Shown here: positions 1 through 5,276 of the stretch, one piece after another
How positions within the stretch are numbered: position 1 is the first letter of the stretch
How the letters are laid out: each line of letters opens with the position of its first letter
Assembly (NCBI GenBank): GCA_963635575.1
Contig: CAVHFU010000049.1
Coordinates: forward strand, 1 to 7,937
From: RGIG9151 sp963635575
Lineage (GTDB): Bacteria > Bacillota > Clostridia > TANB77 > RGIG9151
Direction of reading: 5' to 3'
DNA length: 7,937 bases
The notes under the pieces: model-generated
The model's input: only the letters and a program-made list of their open reading frames with translations
Told to the model about the DNA's origin: nothing
The model's database searches: none
Program-made: the position numbers and the translations under genes

Positions 1-147
1 TAATATAGCTTCCTTCTCTTCAATAGATTTTAATTCAAAGTTTATAGGAAGTATTTCTAAGATTTTTAAGTATTCGCCCCTTTTATTCTCTATAATGCCA
101 CTATTTATACTTTTTATAGGGAACCAACTTTTTATAGATTTTCTCAT
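1..147 (-). CDS. VirB4/TraC-like conjugation protein, N-terminal fragment (runs off left edge)
   Basis: The frame is open from an ATG at 147-145 to the window edge, giving 49 residues with no stop. A GGAGAG Shine-Dalgarno lies about 6 bases upstream of the ATG. The N-terminus contains FPIKSINSGIIE followed by GEYLKILEILPINFELKS and EEKEAIL. This resembles, from memory, the N-terminal domain of VirB4/TraC-type conjugation ATPases of clostridia, which carry an LPIK..I..G.I....GRYIKILE..PINF.L.S..E pattern directly after a PrgI-like gene. Such proteins power type IV secretion at the inner face of the membrane. The Walker motifs would lie outside the window, so ATPase activity is inferred. The gene begins inside the upstream prgI-like gene, overlapping it by 47 bases in another frame, which suggests translational coupling. 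It could instead be a VirB4-like protein that lacks the ATPase domain. Confidence 0.7.
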   Translation of the reverse strand, partial: MRKSIKSWFPIKSINSGIIENKRGEYLKILEILPINFELKSIEEKEAIL

Positions 148-451
148 TTTCACTCTCCGTCTTTCGATATAAATAAACTTGTTCTTTAACTAAGAACTTT
201 ATGGCATATTTCATAATATCTATCATATTTTCACCATTTATTCCTACAGATATCATTATCATTGGAAATAATGTAAATATCATAAATAAACAAATTTTCA
301 GCTTAATATTGACGTTAATTGTTCTTAGCAAATTAAATATTCCAATTCCTAAAATACCTATAACAAATATCGCTCTATAATCAAATAGTCCTAAAAATTT
401 CTCCTTTTTATCATAATTTTGAGGAAAAAAATATATCTTTTCTTCTTTCAT
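101..451 (-). CDS. PrgI-like small membrane protein of a conjugation/type IV secretion cluster
   Basis: This 116-residue basic protein has a short soluble N-terminus (FFPQNYDKKEKFLGLFDYR), two predicted membrane helices at about residues 26-42 and 51-70, a conserved-looking GINGENMIDIM segment just after the second helix, and a charged C-terminus. The size, the two helices in the first half and the adjacent VirB4-like gene match the PrgI family of Gram-positive conjugation systems. PrgI is thought to act as a VirB3-like membrane component that associates with VirB4. The ATG start at 451 has GGAAG at 465-461, nine bases upstream. The gene is the first visible member of a leftward operon and is divergent from guaB. 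The family call rests on pattern and context rather than on an active-site motif. Whether the cluster is an active element or a remnant cannot be seen from here. Confidence 0.6.
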   Translation of the reverse strand: MKEEKIYFFPQNYDKKEKFLGLFDYRAIFVIGILGIGIFNLLRTINVNIKLKICLFMIFTLFPMIMISVGINGENMIDIMKYAIKFLVKEQVYLYRKTESENEKIYKKLVPYKKYK

Positions 452-600
452 AATTTATCACTTCCAACAAGATTTTACACTAAACCAACCTCACATTCTG
501 TCGAAGTTTGTCGGGGTTTTTAATTTTTTTGATAAATTGACAATATCTCGTAAAACAGATAGAATATAGTGTAAATATATGATAAGGAGTGATTTTTGAT
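452..600. other. Divergent intergenic region between the conjugation operon and guaB
   Basis: These 149 bases hold no gene. They contain a good promoter for guaB, a weak TAAAAT -10 candidate on the minus strand (477-472) for the prgI-like gene with no convincing -35, and a 9-bp inverted repeat (TTTACACTA at 474-482, TAGTGTAAA at 567-575). A tandem near-repeat TGTCGAAGTT/TGTCGGGGTT lies at 499-518, followed by a T-rich tract. There is no room for a purine riboswitch between the likely guaB start of transcription and its ATG. Confidence 0.6.
537..565 (+). promoter_or_regulatory. Sigma-A type promoter of the guaB operon
   Basis: A perfect -35 box TTGACA (537-542) is followed after 17 bases by TAGAAT (560-565), one mismatch from the consensus -10. 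Transcription would start near 572, leaving a leader of about 30 bases that ends in the AAGGAGT ribosome binding site at 584-590. Confidence 0.75.
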
Positions 601-2100
601 ATGGCATATTATTTTGATACACCTTCAAGAACTTTTAGTGAGTATTTACTTGTTCCAAGCTTAACTACAAGGGCCTGTACACCAGACAAAATTTCTTTAA
701 CAACACCGCTTGTTAAATATAAAGTTGGAGAAGAACCTGCATTAAAAGCAAATGTACCGTTTGTTTCAGCAATTATGCAAGCTGTTTCCGGAGAAAAAAT
801 GGCTGTTGCATTAGCTAAAGAAGGCGGAGTTGCATTCGTTTATGTTTCTCAATCTATTGAAAGTCAAGCACAAATGATTAGAAATGTAAAAAGCTTTAAA
901 TCCGGCTTTGTAAGAAGTAATTGGAATCTAAAACCGGGAGATACTTTAGAAGATATTCTAAAAATAAAAGAAGAAACAGATCATTCAACTATTCCTGTTA
1001 CAGATAATGGTGAATGGAATGGAAAATTACTCGGTTTAATTACAAGTAAAGATTACAGAGTATCACGTCTAGAACCTGATACTAAGGTTGAAACCTTAAT
1101 GACTCCTGTAGAACGTCTTGTTTATGCACATGAAGGAATCACTTTAAAAGAAGCTAATGATATAATTTGGGATAATAAAATCAACTGTCTGCCAATTGTA
1201 GATAATAACGGACATCTATCATCCTTAGTTTTTAGAAAAGATTACGAAAACCATAAAGATAATCCACTTTCTTTATATGATAATGATAAAAGATATATAG
1301 TTGGTGCCGGAGTAAACACTAGAGATTATGCTGATAGAATACCTGCCTTAGTTGAAGCCGGAGCTGACATCCTTTGTTTAGATTCTTCTGACGGATACTC
1401 TGTATGGCAAAAAGAAGTCATCGAATTCGTAAGAGAAAAATATGGTGACACTGTAAAAATCGGTGCTGGAAACGTTGTAGATAAAGAAGCTTTCTATTAT
1501 CTCGCTGATGCCGGTGCAGATTTCATAAAAGTTGGTATTGGTGGCGGTTCTATTTGTATAACAAGAGAGCAAAAAGGTATTGGCCGTGGGCAAGCAACTT
1601 CACTCATTGATGTTGTTGAAGCTAGAGACGAATATGCACAAAGAACCGGTGTATATATACCGGTTTGCTCAGACGGTGGACTTGTTCATGATTATCACAT
1701 AACATTAGCTCTAGCTATGGGTGCAGACTTTGTTATGATGGGAAGATATTTTGCCAGATTAGATGAAAGCCCGACAAGAAAATTAAAAATCGGTAACAAT
1801 TTTGTTAAAGAGTACTGGGGTGAAGGGTCTGCAAGGGCCAGAAACTGGGAAAGATATGACCTTGGTGGAAAGAAAACTTCTATGTCTTTTGTTGAAGGTG
1901 TTGACTCTTATGTTCCTTATGCCGGAAGCTTAAAAGAAAACTTAGACGTAACAGTAAAGAAAATAAAATCAACAATGTCAAACTGTGGTTCTACCTCTAT
2001 TAGCGAATTACACGACAAAGCAAAACTTACCCTTGTATCTAGCACAAGTATTGTTGAAGGTGGGGCACACGATGTAATTTTGAAAAACGAAAATATTTAA
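601..2100 (+). CDS. guaB: IMP dehydrogenase (Tritrichomonas foetus-like type)
   Basis: IMP dehydrogenase oxidises IMP to XMP with NAD+, the committed step of guanine nucleotide synthesis in the cytosol. The product has 499 residues. A TIM-barrel catalytic domain is interrupted by a CBS pair at about residues 103-222. Visible catalytic features are DSSDG with Asp261, the GGGSICITR loop with nucleophile Cys319 (codon at 1555-1557), and the flap dyad Arg418-Tyr419 in the RYDLGGK segment. The C-terminus ends in SIVEGGAHDVI. The start is ATG 601, ten bases after AAGGAGT; the in-frame GTG at 589 overlaps that Shine-Dalgarno and is unlikely. The whole sequence, including the numbering of Asp261, Cys319 and Arg418, follows what I remember of the T. 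foetus enzyme far better than the common bacterial GuaB, whose loop reads GPGSICTTR. It is the first gene of an operon with the FAD dehydrogenase 13 bases downstream. Confidence 0.95.
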   Translation: MAYYFDTPSRTFSEYLLVPSLTTRACTPDKISLTTPLVKYKVGEEPALKANVPFVSAIMQAVSGEKMAVALAKEGGVAFVYVSQSIESQAQMIRNVKSFKSGFVRSNWNLKPGDTLEDILKIKEETDHSTIPVTDNGEWNGKLLGLITSKDYRVSRLEPDTKVETLMTPVERLVYAHEGITLKEANDIIWDNKINCLPIVDNNGHLSSLVFRKDYENHKDNPLSLYDNDKRYIVGAGVNTRDYADRIPALVEAGADILCLDSSDGYSVWQKEVIEFVREKYGDTVKIGAGNVVDKEAFYYLADAGADFIKVGIGGGSICITREQKGIGRGQATSLIDVVEARDEYAQRTGVYIPVCSDGGLVHDYHITLALAMGADFVMMGRYFARLDESPTRKLKIGNNFVKEYWGEGSARARNWERYDLGGKKTSMSFVEGVDSYVPYAGSLKENLDVTVKKIKSTMSNCGSTSISELHDKAKLTLVSSTSIVEGGAHDVILKNENI

Positions 2101-2113
2101 AGGGGTGTAATTA

Positions 2114-3502
2114 ATGAACAAACATTATGATGTCGCCATTATTGGTGCCGGTATCTCCGGAATAATGACTGCTTATGAATTAGCAGAAAACTCTTCGAAC
2201 TTAAGTATTGCCCTACTAGAGCAAGGAAAGAGCATATATAAACGTGCTTGTCCTATTATTGAAGGTAAGGTTAAAGAATGTATAAACTGCCCTGCTTGTA
2301 GTATTATGAAAGGGTTTGGAGGAGCAGGTAACTTCTCTGATGGAAAATATAATTTTACTACCGCATTTGGAGGATGGTTTAATGAATATTTACCAGATAA
2401 AGAAGTTATGGATTTAATTAACTATGTAGATGAAGTAAATATGAAATTCGGTGCTACCAAAGAAACTTATTCTACCAGTACACCTGAAGCACTAAAAATC
2501 GAAAAACTTGCTCTACAACACGATTTACATCTTTTACACGCAAAAGTTAAACATTTAGGTACAGAAAATAATCTTCAAATACTAAAAAATATGTATGACT
2601 ATTTAGAAAACAAAGTTCAAATCGAATCAGATTGTGCTGCTAAGCAAATTGATATACGTGAAGATGGCTCATATGATTTAGAAATGGCTGATGGTAGAAC
2701 ATTGAATTGTAAATACTTAGTCGTTGCTCCGGGACGTGCCGGTGCAGAATGGTTCTCAAACCAATGCAAAAATCTTGATATACCTTTACTTAATAACCAG
2801 GTTGATATCGGTGTACGTGTTGAAATTCCCGCTAAAGTTTTTGAACATATTACAGATGCCGTTTACGAATCAAAATTAGTATATAGAACAAAATGTCATG
2901 GAGATAAAATCCGTACATTTTGTATGAATCCTTATGGACATGTTGTTACCGAAAATGTAGACGGGCTTATGACTGTAAATGGTCATAGTTACTCTGACCC
3001 TGCTTTAAGAAGTGAAAACACAAACTTCGCACTCCTTGTAAGCAGCCGTTTCACAAAACCATTTAATGACCCGTACCAATATGGAAAGAGAATTGCATCA
3101 CTTTCTAACTTACTTGGCGGTGGAATACTTGTTCAAAGATTCGGTGATTTAATAAAAGGAAATAGAACAAATGAACACAGATTAAGTCAAAGCTTTGTAA
3201 ATCCTACATTAAATGCAACTCCGGGTGATTTAAGTCTAGTAATTCCGAAAAGACAATTAGATGATATTATTGAAATGATTTATGCTCTCGATAAAATTGC
3301 TCCGGGAATGGCTAATCATGATACTTTATTATATGGTGTAGAAGTTAAATTTTACAGTGCAAAACCTGAACTGACAAACGAGCTTGAAACAAAATATAAA
3401 AATATGTTCGCAATAGGAGACGGTGCAGGTGTAACAAGAGGACTTGCACAAGCTGCTGCTACTGGTATTCATGTTGCAAGATGTATATTAAAAAGAATAT
3501 AG
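2114..3502 (+). CDS. COG2509-type FAD-dependent dehydrogenase with a four-cysteine cluster
   Basis: This 462-residue flavoprotein opens with a Rossmann dinucleotide-binding motif (GAGISG, residues 11-16) and Glu36 at the end of the second strand, where the FAD ribose is bound. Cysteines 46, 56, 59 and 62 follow, then GFGGAGNFSDGKYN (67-80). The C-terminus carries the second FAD motif GDGAGVTRGLAQA, starting at residue 435. This order fits the uncharacterised FAD-dependent dehydrogenases of COG2509, whose substrate is unknown to me. The ATG at 2114 has AGGGGTG (2101-2107) six bases upstream, immediately after the guaB stop, so the two genes are almost certainly co-transcribed. There is no signal peptide or membrane helix, so the protein should be cytosolic. 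A role in purine or redox metabolism is only suggested by the operon. The four cysteines could hold a metal or an Fe-S cluster, but this is unproven. Confidence 0.8.
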   Translation: MNKHYDVAIIGAGISGIMTAYELAENSSNLSIALLEQGKSIYKRACPIIEGKVKECINCPACSIMKGFGGAGNFSDGKYNFTTAFGGWFNEYLPDKEVMDLINYVDEVNMKFGATKETYSTSTPEALKIEKLALQHDLHLLHAKVKHLGTENNLQILKNMYDYLENKVQIESDCAAKQIDIREDGSYDLEMADGRTLNCKYLVVAPGRAGAEWFSNQCKNLDIPLLNNQVDIGVRVEIPAKVFEHITDAVYESKLVYRTKCHGDKIRTFCMNPYGHVVTENVDGLMTVNGHSYSDPALRSENTNFALLVSSRFTKPFNDPYQYGKRIASLSNLLGGGILVQRFGDLIKGNRTNEHRLSQSFVNPTLNATPGDLSLVIPKRQLDDIIEMIYALDKIAPGMANHDTLLYGVEVKFYSAKPELTNELETKYKNMFAIGDGAGVTRGLAQAAATGIHVARCILKRI

Positions 3503-3505
3503 ATA

Positions 3506-3534
3506 AAAAAACAAGGCAGTCGCCTTGTTTTTTT
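3506..3534. terminator. Bidirectional intrinsic terminator between convergent operons
   Basis: The hairpin ACAAGGC (3511-3517), loop AGTC, GCCTTGT (3522-3528) is extended by A/T pairs and followed by a T run on the plus strand (3528-3534). The matching A run on the left gives a T run on the minus strand. It lies directly after the FAD dehydrogenase stop (3502) and directly beyond the dut stop (3536), so it serves both operons. Confidence 0.9.
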
Positions 3535-3535
3535 A

Positions 3536-4027
3536 TTATCCATTTATTCCGCTACTACCAAATCCGCCTCCACGATTTACTCCTTCGTTTTGCACAGAAT
3601 TAACTTTTACCCAATTTATAGTTGGTACTTCTTTTAATACTAATTGTGCTATTCTATCGCCTTTATTAATCTTATATGTACCTTGTTTATTACCTTTATC
3701 AGGCAATGAAAATACTCCATTATCTATATTAGATGAATTATGCATTATAACACATACTTCATCTCTAAAACCAGCATCGATAGTTCCGGGTGAATTAGGA
3801 ACTCTCATAGGTGTTTTTAGTGATATTCCGCTTCTTGGTCTAACTTGAATTTCATATCCAACAGGTATAGCTACTTTAATACCGGTAGGTACTGCTATTG
3901 TCTCACCCGGCTTTATTTCAATATCAACTGCAGAACGTATATCCATACCGGCATCACCAACATTTGCATAGTTTGGTAATTCTACATCTTCTCTACAAAC
4001 TTCTATTAACACATCTACATTCTTCAC
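3536..4027 (-). CDS. dut: dUTP diphosphatase (trimeric dUTPase)
   Basis: dUTPase hydrolyses dUTP to dUMP and pyrophosphate, keeping uracil out of DNA and supplying dUMP for thymidylate. All five trimeric-family motifs are visible in this 163-residue protein: GDAGMDI (24-30), RPRSGI (63-68), NSPGTIDAGFRDE (78-90), KGDRIAQL (122-129) and the C-terminal RGGGFGSSG (152-160). In motif 3 the usual Tyr that stacks on the substrate is Phe87, and the usual RGE reads RDE (Asp89). About a dozen extra residues (roughly 106-118, SLPDKGNKQG) precede motif 4, which explains the length above the usual 140-150. Translation starts at GTG 4027, with AGGAGGGG at 4040-4033 five bases upstream. That Shine-Dalgarno overlaps the stop codon of the upstream peptidase gene, so the two are a coupled operon. 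Confidence 0.92.
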   Translation of the reverse strand: MKNVDVLIEVCREDVELPNYANVGDAGMDIRSAVDIEIKPGETIAVPTGIKVAIPVGYEIQVRPRSGISLKTPMRVPNSPGTIDAGFRDEVCVIMHNSSNIDNGVFSLPDKGNKQGTYKINKGDRIAQLVLKEVPTINWVKVNSVQNEGVNRGGGFGSSGING

Positions 4028-4038
4028 AAAAACCCCTC

Positions 4039-4731
4039 CTAAATTAAAATTGCTACTATTTGATTTATTATTAGTAATATTATCCCTTGCATATACAAAG
4101 AAAAGTACATAATCGGAGCAATAGAATAAATTTCATTTTCTACTTTTTTAATAAAACTATTAAGTGCCTCTTTATCTAAACTATCTTTTAGGAAATCACT
4201 TGCCACAATAGTCGCACGATATGTAGCATCACTTTCAGTTATTACTTTGAGTACAAAAGTAATAATAAATATAAACATTTGAATAAGTAAAAGAGTAAGT
4301 CTTATGCTTTCTCTTTTATCATAAAAGAAATAAAGAAACGTTCCTAAAAAATACAAAATATTTATATTCGAAAAAATAAAGTGCAATTTTAATATACGCT
4401 TATCTTGAATGCTATGAACACATTCATGGCAAATTTGAACAAGTCTTGAGCAATCTTTTAAATCAGTCGTATCCTTAATTACAATCTTATCATTATTAAC
4501 ATTGTAAAAACTTATTTTTTGATTTTTATCTTTATTTTTTTCCACCTTTGTAGTATAATTATTGACATGTTGTAAAACAATATTGGTAATTGTTTCATTA
4601 TCGCCTAGTTTTTCAACAATAGGTGAAACTTTATCATCATATATAACTTCTGTTTTATTAATTTTTTTATAGCATATTAAAAACAGTATTGCCGTGCAAA
4701 GTATAGAACTTGATAATAAAATATAATACAT
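4039..4731 (-). CDS. Membrane zinc metallopeptidase, divergent YugP-type (Zn_peptidase_2)
   Basis: The 230-residue product has an N-terminal membrane helix (about residues 2-20), a soluble stretch, the zinc-binding motif HECVHSIQ (His102, Glu103, His106), two further helices (about 117-137 and 142-163), ESDATYRA (Glu166, Asp168) and a last helix at about 208-229. The HExxH followed by an E-x-DA-x-x-RA motif matches the YugP-type neutral zinc peptidases (HEVGHAIQ and EFDASRRA, from memory). Glu166 or Asp168 would supply the third zinc ligand. It is a divergent member: the DHYDP-like segment before the zinc site reads SFYNVNNDKIVIKD, and HEVGH is HECVH. Substrates are unknown. The ATG at 4731 has GAGGA at 4740-4736, four bases upstream. 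It is the first gene of a leftward operon with dut, and its TAG stop is embedded in the dut ribosome binding site. Confidence 0.7.
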   Translation of the reverse strand: MYYILLSSSILCTAILFLICYKKINKTEVIYDDKVSPIVEKLGDNETITNIVLQHVNNYTTKVEKNKDKNQKISFYNVNNDKIVIKDTTDLKDCSRLVQICHECVHSIQDKRILKLHFIFSNINILYFLGTFLYFFYDKRESIRLTLLLIQMFIFIITFVLKVITESDATYRATIVASDFLKDSLDKEALNSFIKKVENEIYSIAPIMYFSLYMQGIILLIINQIVAILI

Positions 4732-4769
4732 ATTATCCTCACTTTCCCGATCCTCAATTATTTTATCAC

Positions 4770-4775
4770 ATTATA
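4770..4775 (-). promoter_or_regulatory. Candidate -10 box for the peptidase-dut operon
   Basis: The minus strand reads TATAAT at 4775-4770, about 40 bases before the ATG at 4731. No good -35 stands 16-18 bases upstream; the region is A/T-rich, and TTGAGA (4789-4784) is too close at 8 bases or fewer. The -10 alone makes this a moderate guess. Confidence 0.45.
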
Positions 4776-4808
4776 CTAACTTTCTCAACATAAAAAATCA
4801 AAAAAGTG

Positions 4809-4837
4809 TTGACAAGAGCAAGATTATGATGTATTAT
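4809..4837 (+). promoter_or_regulatory. Strong sigma-A promoter of the tRNA operon
   Basis: A perfect TTGACA (4809-4814) and TATTAT (4832-4837) are separated by 17 bases. The predicted start near 4844 leaves a leader of about 12 bases before tRNA-Lys. It faces away from the peptidase-dut operon. Confidence 0.85.
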
Positions 4838-4855
4838 AAAGAGGCAGTTTGATTT

Positions 4856-4931
4856 GGACCATTAGCTCAGTTGGCAGAGCACGTGACTTTTAATCACGGT
4901 GTCCCGCGTTCGAATCGCGGATGGTTCACCA
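4856..4931 (+). tRNA. tRNA-Lys (anticodon TTT)
   Basis: A complete cloverleaf of 76 bases with encoded CCA (4929-4931). The acceptor stem pairs GGACCAT with ATGGTTC, the D-stem is GCTC/GAGC, and the anticodon stem CGTGA/TCACG carries the loop CTTTTAA with anticodon TTT at 4889-4891. The T-stem CCGCG/CGCGG is fully paired. First gene of a three-tRNA operon. Confidence 0.97.
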
Positions 4932-4937
4932 TTATAT

Positions 4938-5012
4938 GGCCCGTTGGTCAAGCGGTTAAGACATCGCCCTTTCACGGCGGTATCAGGAGTTCGATTCTCC
5001 TACGGGTCACCA
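4938..5012 (+). tRNA. tRNA-Glu (anticodon TTC)
   Basis: A complete cloverleaf of 75 bases with encoded CCA (5010-5012). The acceptor stem pairs GGCCCGT with ACGGGTC. The anticodon stem TCGCC/GGCGG (one T-G wobble) carries the loop CTTTCAC with anticodon TTC at 4971-4973. The T-loop is TTCGATT. It lies six bases after tRNA-Lys. Confidence 0.97.
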
Positions 5013-5063
5013 TATAGAAGTTGGAAAGTAGCCGTTTATATACCTATTTTTCAATTTCCAAAT
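5013..5063 (+). other. tRNA spacer with inverted repeat
   Basis: This 51-base spacer between tRNA-Glu and tRNA-Thr is longer than the six-base spacer before it. It contains TTGGAAA (5021-5027) and TTTCCAA (5055-5061), a 7-bp inverted repeat around a 27-base A/T-rich loop. It could fold in the precursor and affect processing, or be chance. No gene or promoter is evident. Confidence 0.3.
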
Positions 5064-5139
5064 GCCGCTGTAGCTCAGTTGGTAGAGCAACTGATTTGTA
5101 ATCAGTAGGTCGTGGGTTCAAGTCCAATCAGCGGCTCCA
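5064..5139 (+). tRNA. tRNA-Thr (anticodon TGT)
   Basis: A cloverleaf of 76 bases with encoded CCA (5137-5139). The acceptor stem pairs GCCGCTG with CAGCGGC, the D-stem is GCTC/GAGC, and the anticodon stem ACTGA/TCAGT carries the loop TTTGTAA with anticodon TGT at 5097-5099. The T-stem GTGGG/CCAAT has a G-A mismatch in its middle pair (5114 with 5126) and a terminal G-T wobble. This is unusual but does not by itself mark a pseudogene. Last gene of the operon. Confidence 0.93.
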
Positions 5140-5178
5140 AAAATAAGACTTCCGAGATTTTCGAAAGTCTTATTTTTT
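5139..5178. terminator. Intrinsic terminator of the tRNA operon, probably also stopping clpB
   Basis: AAAAATAAGACTT (5139-5151) pairs with AAGTCTTATTTTT (5165-5177) around a 13-base loop that contains an inner CGA/TCG. A run of six T (5173-5178) forms the 3' side on the plus strand; the A run starting inside the tRNA CCA gives a T run on the minus strand. It is therefore a likely shared terminator for the convergent clpB, 100 bases beyond the clpB stop. Confidence 0.85.
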
Positions 5179-5179
5179 G

Positions 5180-5276
5180 CTATTCAAGAAATCAGTAGCT
5201 CGCAAAAAAATATTTTTGTTGAATGAAGTATAGTAACACTGTTTTATTGATTTTTGAGTTTTTTACAGCTACTTCT
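5180..5276. other. Intergenic region between the tRNA terminator and the clpB 3' end
   Basis: These 97 bases are A/T-rich and have no gene. They hold AGTAGCT (5194-5200) and its inverted copy AGCTACT (5267-5273). A 13-base stretch (5190-5202) matches 12 of 13 bases of the tRNA-Thr anticodon-arm/variable-loop region at 5100-5112. Confidence 0.4.

Noticed and set aside
589..600. GTG at 589 as an upstream start for guaB
   Set aside because: The GTG overlaps the AAGGAGT ribosome binding site, while ATG 601 has ideal spacing to it and gives the family N-terminus.
543..600. Purine or guanine-responsive riboswitch before guaB
   Set aside because: The predicted leader is only about 30 bases, with no paired stems and no purine-aptamer core.
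1378..1593. 71-codon open frame on the minus strand inside guaB
   Set aside because: It is fully antisense to the catalytic domain of IMPDH, with no ribosome binding site of note and no recognisable domain.
1644..1665. Near-perfect 22-bp palindrome centred on a TATATA core with AACCGGT arms in guaB
   Set aside because: It matches 20 of 22 bases but lies in conserved coding sequence (RTGVYIPV) and is explained by codon choice and the CCGG excess; no promoter or operator context is evident.
3525..3848. 107-codon plus-strand frame over dut
   Set aside because: It is an antisense shadow of dut, which has all five family motifs.
4899..5108. 69-codon plus-strand frame across the tRNA cluster
   Set aside because: It runs through three well-formed tRNA genes; translation of such repeats is a common artefact.
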